From Leishmania infantum JPCM5 (Eukaryota > Euglenozoa > Kinetoplastea > Trypanosomatida > Trypanosomatidae), in contig NC_009391.2 of NCBI RefSeq assembly GCF_000002875.2, forward strand, positions 174,486 through 238,485: a stretch of 64,000 nucleotides of DNA. The letters are read 5' to 3'. How positions within the stretch are numbered: the first letter of the stretch is position 1; every line of letters begins with the position of its first letter. Of this stretch, positions 11,151 through 21,051 are shown piece after piece. Position numbers and translations under genes: made by a program. Under the pieces are notes generated by a model that was not told the origin of the DNA, made no database searches, and was given only the letters and a program-made list of their open reading frames with translations.

Positions 11151-11915
11151 TTACTTGCGCGTCATGAGCGCCATCAGGGGCTGCTCCAGGTAGGTGATGG
11201 AAGGGTCCTCGAGGTGATCCTCCAGGTCGGCGATGCGGTAGTGCGCGAAGGCGTCTAGCGCGTTCGATACGCTCTCCATGACGCTCTCCGCCGACACTGT
11301 CGCCTCCGGTGCAAGCGTGTCGGAGTTCCAGCGCCCAAACGTCATCCGCTCATCCGCGGAGGCTTGCGACGGCAACGAGATCGTCTTGTTGCACGAGCAG
11401 CGATCCGCCGTCAGAGACGTGATCGCCAGTCCTGTCGGGGGCGAGGTGAGGCACTCGTTACTCACGAACCAGACGAGTAGCCTCGTGCTCGTCGGCAAGC
11501 GGGCCTGCAGCGCATCCAGCATCTTCTTCGTCAGCGGAGACACGCCGTTGTCCGTGAGGCGTTCGTTCGCGATGTACACGCCGAGCAGTGACTGCCCCGT
11601 CGTCTTGGCGGCGTACTGCACATGCGCGTAGGCGACCTCCAGCATTGGGTGCGGCGCCGTCATGGGCAGCGTGTGGAAGAGCGGTACAGCGTCGGACACG
11701 TAGCAGGTGCTCGAAGAGGTGCCGCTGGCGGCGCCGCAGCTCGTGTGTGGGCTGCTGGGACTGCCGCTGCTCTGCGCCGCCGCGCCAGCGTCGTCGCTCA
11801 GCCGCTTGCCGACGAGCATGCCCATGACCGGCTGCGCCGGGTACTTGTAGCAGTGGAGCAGCGCCTTGGTGTAAGCCTCTGGCGAGGCCACAACGCTGGT
11901 GGACAAGGCGGACAT
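11151..11915 (-). CDS. EMC8: ER membrane protein complex subunit 8/9 (UPF0172/COX4NB family)
   Basis: A 254-residue protein, slightly longer than the roughly 200-residue human EMC8/EMC9. It follows the family along its length: an N-terminal A-Y-x-K-x-LLHxxKYP block (residues 14-26) with GMLVGKRL (32-39), then VPLFHTLPMTAPHPMLEVAY (77-96). GVYIANERLTD follows (112-122), and LEDHLEDP lies near the C-terminus, matching the family's (F/L)DxHLxD segment. In other eukaryotes EMC8/9 are cytosolic MPN-fold subunits of the EMC, which inserts tail-anchored and multipass membrane proteins into the ER. A Ser/Gly/Ala-rich insert (about 44-72) is lineage-specific. The start is the ATG at 11915. A good trans-splice acceptor lies about 260 nt upstream. 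Confidence 0.93.
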   Translation of the reverse strand: MSALSTSVVASPEAYTKALLHCYKYPAQPVMGMLVGKRLSDDAGAAAQSSGSPSSPHTSCGAASGTSSSTCYVSDAVPLFHTLPMTAPHPMLEVAYAHVQYAAKTTGQSLLGVYIANERLTDNGVSPLTKKMLDALQARLPTSTRLLVWFVSNECLTSPPTGLAITSLTADRCSCNKTISLPSQASADERMTFGRWNSDTLAPEATVSAESVMESVSNALDAFAHYRIADLEDHLEDPSITYLEQPLMALMTRK

Positions 11916-13335
11916 GCAGTGTGCGCGCTGCGATGCGCGGTGGATTGATACTCTACCGGAATGCTGGGGGATGTGTGGATGAGCGACTCAGGAGAGCGAG
12001 AGAACTGTGCGTGTGCAGTCGTGTGCGGAAAAGACGTTGAGGAAGGCGAAGATGGGAAAGGAGACAGTGCTGGCACGCGCCCGTGCATGCGTATGCACGC
12101 AGATGTGGCGAAGGCACAAGGAGTGCGCGAGTTGGCGCACGGATACTCACGTAGGAAAGGAGGGTTGATAATGAACTGGAAAGCGCACGTGTGAGAGAAA
12201 GAGAAAGGGGGGCGATGGAGGTGATCAAGCATGACCGTCGCGCTGACGGAGCGGAGAGCGCGACGGTCCTTTGCGAGCACCCCTGCCTCGCCGCTCGCAG
12301 CGAGTTGCGCACTCGCGCCTGCATCATCCCCACGAGCTCGTCTCTCCACTACACCCAACCTGTCCTCCTCTAAATTGCGCAGACACCCTCCGCGCCGTGC
12401 ATACCTGCGCGGCTGTCCCCTGCGAATGCCCGCGTGCCTCCGGCCGGCAGGCGCGTACGCCTACTCGCTTTAGCGGCACGTCTGTGTCGGTGCTACCTCT
12501 TTTTTCCGGCGGTGGTGATCGTGGTGGGGTGTACATGACGGAGAAGGCAAGAACAAAAAAGAGGGGCGACACGACATGAGAAAGGACTAGACGGACAGGT
12601 GAAGGCCGCCGCCTCCCTCCTTCCCGCTCCCACCCCGAGAGAAGACAGTCATAACATAAGAGGGTGTTCGTGTGTGTTTGTGTGTGCCATGCGTGGTAGG
12701 CAGCGCAGGTGATTGGCGGTGTGTCGGTGGGCATCTCTCTGTGCCCACTCATCCAGCATGTCCGTCATCCTAAGCCACCGCCACCGTGTCGAGCGAGCGC
12801 ACACACCAAAGGGAAGGGCGAGCAAGACACCGCAGAGAAAGCCGAGAAAGTTGAGGATCGACGGCGGATGAAGCGAGACCATGTTAAGGCAGCACGCAGC
12901 ACGCGCGCGTGGATCCAACACCAACGCCACGCCCCGTCAGCTCTCTCCTTCTCTGTCTGCCTGTGAATGTCGGCTCGAAAACGAAAAACAGAAAGGTTTG
13001 TACGTACATGTGCACTGGACAAGAAGTGGACGAGGGGCGGCGTGACGCGCACACGCCCGCGTAAAGGGAAGGATCGCGAGCGAGCAAAATAGAAAAGTGA
13101 AAGCAGCCGAGAAGCACCGACTGCTCAGTGCATATACGCCACCATGCATGCACGCGTGCGCACACCAGAAGATAGAGAAATAGCGGCGGGTGCAAGTCGC
13201 GTTGTGACGGAAGGGTGGTGGTGATGGTGCCACGTGCAGGGGTGAGGGAACAGAACAGAAGGTGCACAGCGCACCCGTCACGGCCCACACACGCCCCACC
13301 AGCGGTCGCGCATACCCCTGGCATCGTTGGGCATC
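11916..13335. other. Intergenic region, 1.4 kb
   Basis: Holds the EMC8/9 5'UTR and the 3'UTR of the LRR protein gene. It has GA-rich and short CA tracts. ORFs on both strands are low-complexity, and I see no gene or RNA element. Confidence 0.65.
12176..12177 (-). promoter_or_regulatory. Probable spliced-leader acceptor AG for EMC8/9
   Basis: On the minus strand a clean C/T tract (12186-12215) is followed, with no intervening AG, by CCAG. This would leave a 5'UTR of about 260 nt. Confidence 0.55.
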
Positions 13336-15888
13336 TCACCCACGCCCCGCCACGACATGCGCGCTCTTCGACGACGACGAAGTCGTCGCGCCTGCCGGCT
13401 TTGTCTGCGTACGGCTGCCCATCATCGACCGCGCCTTGGCCAACAGGCCCGTCTGACCCCTCGTGAACATCTCGTACGCGCCCGCCATGTTGTAGTCTTG
13501 CCCTGTGAGGGTCACGAAGTCGACCTGCCGCAGCGGCGCCACGCGATCCGGGCTACGCAACAGCAGCGCCAGCAGTCGCTTCCAGTAATTCGAGTCGCCG
13601 TCTGCTCGGCTCCCCTTGGCGGCTTTGCCGACGGTGCCCGCGCAGTGCGCATCCCGCGCGGCCGTCTTGCTGCTGTTACCGGCTACGGCTTCTATCTCCG
13701 TGTCCTCCGCGATCGGGTTGCCGTGCAGGGTGAGGACGCCGAGGTACGGCAGCGGTGCTATCCTTGCCTCGACAACGCGCCAGTCAGCGATGGCGTTGCC
13801 GTGCAGCCTCAGGCTCTGCAGCGGCAGCAAGCTTAGGTCTGGCAGGGACGATATGTTGTTCTGGGTGAGGTCCAGTGTGTGCAGTGTGAGCAGGCAGTTC
13901 ACAACAAGGCGGCGCAGCACCGGCACAAGCTGATCCATCTTTGCCTGCATGTGGCAGCCCGAAACCCGAACGCACGACGCATCATACCGCGCCGCACCCG
14001 CGCCGCCGTCGCCTCCCAAGGCTCTGTTCCCGTTGCGCTGTGGAGCGCCTGCATCGCCCCCGGCGCCGCGGCCGGAGCCGTCCTCGTAGAAGGAGAAGCA
14101 GTGCCGTTGGGTCTGGAACTCGTACGCCTCCTCCTCTCCATACTTGTTGCGTGCCTTGATGAGCGTGCGGCTCGAGCCCGACTGTTGGGGTTTGGTGGGG
14201 TCGTTCTCTTGGTTGAGGAAGATGCCCTGGGAGAGCCGGGGATCAGCGGCGGCGCGAGGTAGTCGGTTGACGTGCACGTGCCCCGAGACGGGCGTCAGCC
14301 GTAGCAGCATCGACGGCTCCGTCGCCTTGACGAAGGAGAAGTCCAGGAGTGCCCATGCGTTACTGCACGCGTCGACGCGAGTGGCCGTCATCCCGTAAAA
14401 CGCCTCGACGGCGTGGTACACCTGCTCGGAGCGCGCTGCCGAGAGGTGCTGCTCACGCTTACGTGTCAGGCCTCCCTTTCCCGTCGGAAGAGATGCGGCA
14501 CTGCCCTTCTCGGACAGCCGCGTCTGCGGCGACGACAGCGGCGCTGGCGGCAGCTCGCGCAGTGTCTTCGGGGACGACGATGCGGCCGGCGCCGCGCGGG
14601 TGAGCACCTCTGGCACTGTCAGCATGCGGCGGTGGATTGTGACGATGAGGCCGTCGTCGAAGAAGATCTTGTCCTCGAAGAGGAGGTGGTCAGTGCCCCA
14701 GACAGTGCGCACGCAACTAAGCGGCTGGTTGCGCTCTGTGAACTGCTGGCCCAGCTGACTGTACGCCTCTTGCACCGTTGTCGGGGCCGGTGGCGGCGCT
14801 AACACCTCCGCCTCCTGTAGAATGTCCTTGCGCAGCTGGAGGTCGACCTCGATGGGGGCGATGTGGGCCGGGGGCGCCGTCTTGCCGTCTGAGGAGACGA
14901 TCCAGTGCAACAGCTGGAAGAAGCGGTAAGAGACGAGCAGCTTGCCTTCTGTTATAGTGACGGCGTCCTCATACGCGATCGGGTTGCCGCGGGACGCAGG
15001 CCGCTTCTGCGCTGCGGTGGCGGCGGCAGCGGCAGCAGCAGCAGCAGATACCGCGGACACATCAGAGGACAGGAAAGTGCTCGACCTTGTGCGCTGCTCT
15101 GGCGGCTGCAACTGCACCCGCACTTGCTGCTGCTGGAACCAGTGCACGCCGTCGGCAGCACGTGCGGCCGCCGCGGCAGCGGCGCTTCCGCCGCCGTTGG
15201 AGGTGTGATCGCGTGCTGAGGTCGCCTTGGCAAAGGTTTGTCCTAGACGCTGCTTGTCTGTCCTGGTTTGTTGTCGCTGTGGCTGCGGTGCAGCCGGCGC
15301 ACCGCGTCCATCGGCAGCACACTGCTCACTAGCGGCGGCCGCATCCTCTTTGCCATCCCTGGCAGCCCCGTCTGTGCTTCCAGTGCCGCCTACGTCGTTG
15401 TCCCCGTCGCCCTCGTCAGCGACGCAGCTATGATGGAGCTCGCGAAGCTTTCGGAATGAGTCGTACCGCTGCTGTTGGGTGATCCGCCACTGCTCTTGAC
15501 GCTGCAACAGCTCGCGTGCACGCCGCTTCTGGCTCCTAGCGCTACACGCGCCAGCGGTGGGGGCCGGAGCAGCGGCAGCAGCGCTGAGCTGGTTTCCCGT
15601 GTTGATATTGACGCTCCCTCTGCCGCCCGCTGCGGCAGAGCTAGCAGCGGCAGCGGCAGCGGCAGCGGCGGCAGAAGCGGCGTCTACAGCGGCGATGTGC
15701 TGCCGCTCCGACATCTGCACCCATCGATGCACGGCCTGCATGTTGCTGTCGGCACTGGCAGACGGGTAAGGAAAGTGCGTGACCAGGAGCACCTGCGGGG
15801 AGAGAACATCGTAGTAGTCGTTGATGTCTTGTGAAATGATCGCCTCCGTCACGACGCGGCGGCCGTACTCCACCTGCTCGTACTCCAT
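13336..15888 (-). CDS. Leucine-rich-repeat protein, 850 aa (LRR near C-terminus)
   Basis: Opens MEYEQVEYGRRVVTEAI. Residues about 65-330 are dominated by alanine runs and Ser/Gln/Gly-rich sequence. A better conserved segment (about 310-440) contains EGKLLVSYRFFQLLHWIV and LFEDKIFFDDGLIVTIHRRM, and a third (about 490-640) looks globular. LRRs occupy about 660-735, with the pattern LHTLDLTQNNISSLPDL, LQSLRLHGNAI and LGVLTLHGNPI. After these comes a cap-like stretch containing YWKRLL and LRQVDFVTLTGQD. The C-terminal arrangement resembles short LRR proteins such as LRRC51, many of which are ciliary, but that is suggestive only. Start ATG at 15888; an acceptor at 15949-15950 fits. Confidence 0.85.
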   Translation of the reverse strand: MEYEQVEYGRRVVTEAIISQDINDYYDVLSPQVLLVTHFPYPSASADSNMQAVHRWVQMSERQHIAAVDAASAAAAAAAAAASSAAAGGRGSVNINTGNQLSAAAAAPAPTAGACSARSQKRRARELLQRQEQWRITQQQRYDSFRKLRELHHSCVADEGDGDNDVGGTGSTDGAARDGKEDAAAASEQCAADGRGAPAAPQPQRQQTRTDKQRLGQTFAKATSARDHTSNGGGSAAAAAAARAADGVHWFQQQQVRVQLQPPEQRTRSSTFLSSDVSAVSAAAAAAAAATAAQKRPASRGNPIAYEDAVTITEGKLLVSYRFFQLLHWIVSSDGKTAPPAHIAPIEVDLQLRKDILQEAEVLAPPPAPTTVQEAYSQLGQQFTERNQPLSCVRTVWGTDHLLFEDKIFFDDGLIVTIHRRMLTVPEVLTRAAPAASSSPKTLRELPPAPLSSPQTRLSEKGSAASLPTGKGGLTRKREQHLSAARSEQVYHAVEAFYGMTATRVDACSNAWALLDFSFVKATEPSMLLRLTPVSGHVHVNRLPRAAADPRLSQGIFLNQENDPTKPQQSGSSRTLIKARNKYGEEEAYEFQTQRHCFSFYEDGSGRGAGGDAGAPQRNGNRALGGDGGAGAARYDASCVRVSGCHMQAKMDQLVPVLRRLVVNCLLTLHTLDLTQNNISSLPDLSLLPLQSLRLHGNAIADWRVVEARIAPLPYLGVLTLHGNPIAEDTEIEAVAGNSSKTAARDAHCAGTVGKAAKGSRADGDSNYWKRLLALLLRSPDRVAPLRQVDFVTLTGQDYNMAGAYEMFTRGQTGLLAKARSMMGSRTQTKPAGATTSSSSKSAHVVAGRG

Positions 15889-15948
15889 CTCGCGGCGGGT
15901 TGTGGGGAAGAGGAGGAGGGGGGCTTGATCGAGAGGTGCGCTTCACAG

Positions 15949-15950
15949 CT
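15949..15950 (-). promoter_or_regulatory. Probable spliced-leader acceptor AG for the LRR protein
   Basis: On the minus strand TTCTTTCCTCTTCAACCCC runs into TCCAG, giving a leader of about 60 nt. A second AG (15889-15890) directly touches the ATG and is an alternative that would leave no leader. Confidence 0.4.
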
Positions 15951-17145
15951 GGAGGGGTTGAAGAGGAAAGAATGAGCCTCAAGGGTGCCGACGCAAGCAG
16001 CTACCCGCTTTTCATACGCCAAAAACGCGCCAACTCGGAGAGGCAGAGAGGACGGACAGGGGGGGGGGGCTGCGTGCTCTGGCACGTGTCAGAAATCTTA
16101 TAGGTGTACTAGACCTTGCGGAGAGAGGGAGAGGCGAACAGGAAGGAAGCGGGGAGAGAGGTTGGGGAAAAGATGATGTAAGGAGACATGGAAGAAGGTC
16201 GAGGATGACGATACACATCTGCACCAGCACAGCAGCCGCTATAGCAGCTGCGGAGCCGGTGCGAGCGAGCCCGCAGGGCACGTATCGTCTCTGTGTGGCG
16301 GCTGGCACAGGGCAGCTCACCAACAGCGCGCCCCGTCAGAGATCTGAAGCGCCGCCAAGAAGGAAAGGGAGGGGTCGCCTTACTCGGCTTCTCCCTCCCT
16401 GCAAAACCTTGGTGTGCGGGGTTCGCGCGTGTATGGCTAGGCGCAGGTGCGTGTGCGCGCATGAGCAGAGAGCAAGAGGGTCGGCGCAGACGGATGCACT
16501 GAACATGAGGTGAAGCCCAATGGCAGCGACATCATGAAGCGAAAGGATAACGAAGATGGAGAGACAGAGGGTGTCCGCTAAAATGGGCAGGCGAGCGACG
16601 CACCCGCGCTGGCACGTGGGCCCGTGAGAGCGGGTGCCTCGGAGTGTACGTGGGCGTCCCAGTGTCGATGCCTGGTTCGGCGTCGTAGTCCAATGAGCAT
16701 CGATCGATCACACGTACACAAGGGAGCCAGCACGAGAGGAAGACGGGAACGATACAACGAAAGGCAGGGCTTCTCGACAGCGAGTGCATGGACCCCGACG
16801 CTCTATGTACATCCTTAGATCGCATCCGTGCGCACTGTTGCCCAACGAACGGCATACACATAGACTTAAATATACATTGAGAGACCACAAAACGGGAAGG
16901 AGGGGGGCAGCAACGGCGTGTCTAGGCCGTCTCACCACCACCACCACCTTCATCAGCGAGTGGCCCACACCCACACGTGCGTGGAGACGCGCGGGCAAAG
17001 AGGTTTGGAAGCGAGAAGAATAGAAAAGGAAGTGAAGCAAGCGAAACTAATGTACATGCTCGTCTGGAGGCAGCGGCGCAGCAGATAAGAAGAAGCGTTG
17101 GGAGGATGCTGCCGCTGCTGCCTCTATCCCTCACCAACTACACAT
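15951..17145. other. Intergenic region, 1.2 kb
   Basis: Lies between the LRR gene and the 3' end of the paraflagellar-rod-type gene. GA-rich low-complexity DNA with a 10-G run near 16061-16070. No gene seen. Confidence 0.65.
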
Positions 17146-19575
17146 CTACGGCTTGTCCACACCGAGCAGCGCACGGATGTCGTCGCCGTTCTTATACTTT
17201 TCCTCCATGGCTTGCAGCTCCTCGCGACTGTGGCGCAGCCCCGTCCACTTCGTCTCCACTGCCTGCATCTCTTGCCCCAGCAACTGCCCTTGCTGAGAGA
17301 GGTAGTCGCTCTCGTGCGCCAGACCGATCAGGCGGGCAGTGACGAAGGGGTGAGCGACCGTGACCGAGAGAGAAGGTGGAGCGGTGGTGGCGGTGGTGGT
17401 GGTGGCTGCGACGACAGCGCCGTCACCTGCTGCCGTTGCCGGAGCGGCAGCAGTGCTCTTCGTGGCCTCAGATGCCGTCGAGGGCGAGGCCGGGGACGGC
17501 TTGGCATCGGCTGCAGATGCAGCAGGCGCATCCTCCAGCATGCCCGGCGTGGGGAGCGGCTTCTCGGCCTCGCCCTCCTCGCCGGTCGTGATCAGCTGGG
17601 CCTGCGTTTGCCGTGCCAGGACGCCCCTCAACACCGGGTCCACCTCGGCTTTTCGGTCTGCCTCCATGTCGGAGACGTACTTCAGGTACAGCTGCACCTC
17701 GTCCAGCTCGCGTGAGACGTCATCCAGGCGCTGAGCGTGCGCAGCGGCGTCGGGGTCCATCGTGTCACTCGCGCGCTCTTGGTTCAGCAGAGTGCTGCGC
17801 TGCAAGAGCCGCATGCGGTCCGCCTGCGTGCATCGCTTCGCTCTGGCCTCCTCAGCCGCGTACACAAACTGCTCGTAGTAGCCCACGTACTCCTCTGCTT
17901 CACGTTGGGCGAGGTCAGCGTCGCTCTCCTCGACCGCCGCGAGGTGTTTCAGCAGCTTCGGCACGCACGCGTCCACATACTTGCCGAACAAGTCACCAGC
18001 CTGATTCCATCGCGTCAGCACCTCCTCGCAGCGGCACAGGCGCTCGCAGTGGGCCGACTGCGCCTGCAGCTGTGCATGCACCGCCGCCGCCTCCTTGGCA
18101 CGTTGTTCACGCAACGACATACATTTCTGTGCGTAGCGGCCGCGCTCGCGTGCATTTTCAGCGATCTTCTCGAGCAGTGCGCCTACCTCCTCCCACAGCA
18201 CACGGGCGGCCTTGTCCATGTCGCACAGGTGGGACCGCATGTCCGCGTCGGCTGCAGCCTCCGTCGCCTGCATGGCGATCAGCTGCTGCTGCGTCTGCCG
18301 AACGACCTCTGTCAGGGCACGGACGTCGTGTTGCACGCTGGGCAGCGCCTCCCTGGCATACCTATGCACCGCCTGCACTGACTGATGGCTGTCGTCGATC
18401 AGATCCACCACATCACGGCGAAAGTCGCGGGTGTCGTCTGAGTGCAGTGAGACGAGCGCCATGCGGGCCCTGTACAGCAGCAGGAGATCGTTCGAGAAGT
18501 CAACCTGCGCGTGCAGGTTGCGCAGGGCGGTGAGTGGGTCAGCCGCGTCGATAGCCTCCTCCTTCTGACGCTTGGCGGTCTGCACGCGGTCCTGCAACTC
18601 ACGGAGAGCCTCCTCGGACTTCTTCAGCTCGCGCTGCGCGTAGTCGCCAGGGTTGTAGTGCAGGCGCTCGTGCATAGCAACAGCTGCGCGAGAGGGGTAG
18701 ATGTCCTCCTCCGCGGCCGCTTCCTCGGCCTGCAGCACCACTCCCGTCTCTTCCGATTCGTTTACCGTGCAATCCTTGCGAGCTGCCGCTCGCTGCCCCC
18801 GCGGCTTCTTCGAAGGAGGCACCGTCACCTCGCCCTCGCCCGACCACGACAGTTGCCCGAGCTTGTCTAGCAAGCTCAGATGCGCCAGGTGCGTGTCCAG
18901 CGGCGCCAGCAGGTACGGCGATCGCAGCAGGTCGTCCAGCGCGCGCCGCATCGTGTCCATCGGGATCGCCGGCATCTGAGACATGACGTCTATCTCCGGC
19001 ACCGGCGTGCGCAGCGCGTGCTGCTCCGCCACCTCAGAAGGCGTGACTAGCATGTCCTCAGTGCACCTGTAGGCGCCAAGGTACGAGTGCAGGTTCTCCA
19101 CTGCGCGCGTGTTGTGCAGCGCGCTCTCCGTCGGGAGATCAGACAAGAGTGCCTGGAGCTCCTCCACGCGGGCGGACCAGTGTTTGCAGTGCGCCTCCAC
19201 CTTCTCCCGTAACTCCGCGTTCAAGACGGCCTGCTGACAGCCATGGTACATCACAGATGCGTGCTCGATCGGGGGCTCCAGCCGCGCCGCGTCCAGCGCC
19301 GCCTGCGAGCTCCGACCGGTGAGAGGCAACAGCTTCTGCGCTGCGGTCAACTGCGTCGACGACAATGCAGAGCTGCCGTCCGCGAGGTAAGTGCGCCCTG
19401 CCGCCGAGCGCAGAAACGAGACTGGTTGATCGCTGCCACCACTCTGCAGGTCATCGTAGCCGATGTGGGAGCGCAGCATCATCAGTGCATCCTTCGGCGG
19501 CTGCGGGACGAACGGCTTCGCTCGGTACCCGCTATGCGGCATGGTTGTCGCATAGGGCCGTCTCTCTGGATACAT
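17146..19575 (-). CDS. Paraflagellar-rod-type coiled-coil protein, 809 aa
   Basis: An almost entirely helical protein, with heptad-rich coiled coil over about residues 110-640. It follows the paraflagellar rod (PFR) family layout: Glu/Arg/Ala-rich helices with conserved aromatic spots (EEYVGYYEQF near 540). DTMDPDAAAHAQRLDDVSRE follows near 605, equivalent to the family's L/M-DP-(N/D)-A-x-x-(Y/H)-x-x-R/E-L element. A low-complexity Ala/Thr/Pro/Ser stretch (about 655-725) precedes a short C-terminal helix ending in LLGVDKP. PFR-family proteins build or attach the lattice-like rod beside the trypanosomatid axoneme. It is not one of the major rod proteins PFR1/PFR2, so a minor rod component is the likely role. 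An acceptor 16 nt upstream supports the ATG at 19575. Confidence 0.7.
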   Translation of the reverse strand: MYPERRPYATTMPHSGYRAKPFVPQPPKDALMMLRSHIGYDDLQSGGSDQPVSFLRSAAGRTYLADGSSALSSTQLTAAQKLLPLTGRSSQAALDAARLEPPIEHASVMYHGCQQAVLNAELREKVEAHCKHWSARVEELQALLSDLPTESALHNTRAVENLHSYLGAYRCTEDMLVTPSEVAEQHALRTPVPEIDVMSQMPAIPMDTMRRALDDLLRSPYLLAPLDTHLAHLSLLDKLGQLSWSGEGEVTVPPSKKPRGQRAAARKDCTVNESEETGVVLQAEEAAAEEDIYPSRAAVAMHERLHYNPGDYAQRELKKSEEALRELQDRVQTAKRQKEEAIDAADPLTALRNLHAQVDFSNDLLLLYRARMALVSLHSDDTRDFRRDVVDLIDDSHQSVQAVHRYAREALPSVQHDVRALTEVVRQTQQQLIAMQATEAAADADMRSHLCDMDKAARVLWEEVGALLEKIAENARERGRYAQKCMSLREQRAKEAAAVHAQLQAQSAHCERLCRCEEVLTRWNQAGDLFGKYVDACVPKLLKHLAAVEESDADLAQREAEEYVGYYEQFVYAAEEARAKRCTQADRMRLLQRSTLLNQERASDTMDPDAAAHAQRLDDVSRELDEVQLYLKYVSDMEADRKAEVDPVLRGVLARQTQAQLITTGEEGEAEKPLPTPGMLEDAPAASAADAKPSPASPSTASEATKSTAAAPATAAGDGAVVAATTTTATTAPPSLSVTVAHPFVTARLIGLAHESDYLSQQGQLLGQEMQAVETKWTGLRHSREELQAMEEKYKNGDDIRALLGVDKP

Positions 19576-19591
19576 GAGGCGCTCGCGAATA

Positions 19592-19593
19592 CT
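19592..19593 (-). promoter_or_regulatory. Probable spliced-leader acceptor AG for the PFR-type gene
   Basis: On the minus strand CTTCTTCATTCTCCAG follows a second C/T tract. The AG is 16 nt before the ATG at 19575. Confidence 0.55.
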
Positions 19594-21051
19594 GGAGAAT
19601 GAAGAAGCGATCGCCGGTGCGGCCGAGAGTGAAGGGGGAAGAGGTGTGGCGGGGCGGGCGTGCCGGTGATGATGAGTGATGTGCGCGCGTTTCTACCCAC
19701 GCCTTCTTATTTAGCTTTTCCTCGCGTGTGTGCCCTCCTCAGTCGGCCGATCTTGCGTCTGCGTGTCTGTGCGTGCGCGTGGTCACTGCTGCTGTGATGG
19801 GAGAACTGCGGATCATGTGCGTGAGCATAGCGATGTGCGCTCAAGAAGCGCAAGAGTGCCACAGGCGAGAAAGAGAGTACGTGAGCCGAGAGAGAGAAAG
19901 TGCAGTGCACTGCAGTCCATCCTGTGAGCGTTGGAGATGGAGGAAGAGTGGGGAGGGGTACCGGCACACCCCTTCCCTCACGCTTGCATTCGCTGAGATG
20001 CGCCGTTTGAGAAGGGTGGCGGTCTTGCCACTCCGCAGAGACCGCCGCCCCCTCCCCCCGCACAAACACACACACACACTTCCATCCTCGGCGCACAAGG
20101 GCAAGCTAAGTTGCGGGAGAGGCGCACGCAAGCCTCGCGAACTTCACGAAGGATATCGCTGCGAGACAGAGAGTGCGTACCAGTGCATGCCTCTGAGACA
20201 AGAGTTGGCCAGGGGCACCGAGAGAGAGGGGGAAGGGATAGAAGACGCAGGCAAATCAGAGACGCGCATCAGTGCATCCCACACATATCTCGCAGCCCCC
20301 CCCCATTCCCCTTGCCCCTCTCCGCACGGCCCGGGCAAGTGCACGCAGCGTGTGCGGCTGCTTCATTCTTCGATCACCGTGCGCCTCCTTCTGCTGCCGT
20401 TGCGCATGTAGAAGCCCTCACATACACGAGATCGCCACGACGACGACAACGATGATGATGCGGTTCTGTCACATAAGAGAGGAAGGAGAGTGATAGCGTC
20501 TAACATACATGCAAGATGAAAAGAGGCTACGGGAAGACGAGGGGTGGGGCACACAAGGAAAAAGAAGGAGTGAGAGTACGAGGCCACCCACACCCCAAAA
20601 CTCCCTCCCCCCCCAACGCGTGCATGCAATACGTGCGTATGCCGCGACAGTGACATCAGCAAGCGTATGCACGCACGCGCGCGCGCACGCGCAGACAAGT
20701 AGACAGGCGAAAGGAAGCTGTCACCCGGTTATGGTACATCACATGTATGAGCGTGCGTGAGCAGGCACGCACGCCTTCGCCTTCCTTACTCCAGCTCTCT
20801 CTGCATCCGCAGTCGCCGCCATTGTCAGTGCCTCGCACATGTGCGGCAACAGTAACGCGCCAAGGATGGAGGGAGGCTGAGAAGGCGAAGGCGTTCGAGA
20901 AAGCGGTGGTGGGCGTCCAGCTAGCTAGAGAGAGAGAGCGTCAGAAAGAAGGACACACACACGGAAACCGACGCCCTGCAGGTGGCACCCCTCTCCCTTG
21001 TACAACAGTGCCCACAACCTGAATGCACACCTGACGCGAGCCTAGCATGGG
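19594..21051. other. Intergenic region, 1.5 kb
   Basis: Separates the PFR-type gene from the 3' end of the second LRR gene. Contains GA, CA and CG-rich short tracts. The ORFs here are low-complexity, and no gene or RNA was recognised. Confidence 0.65.
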
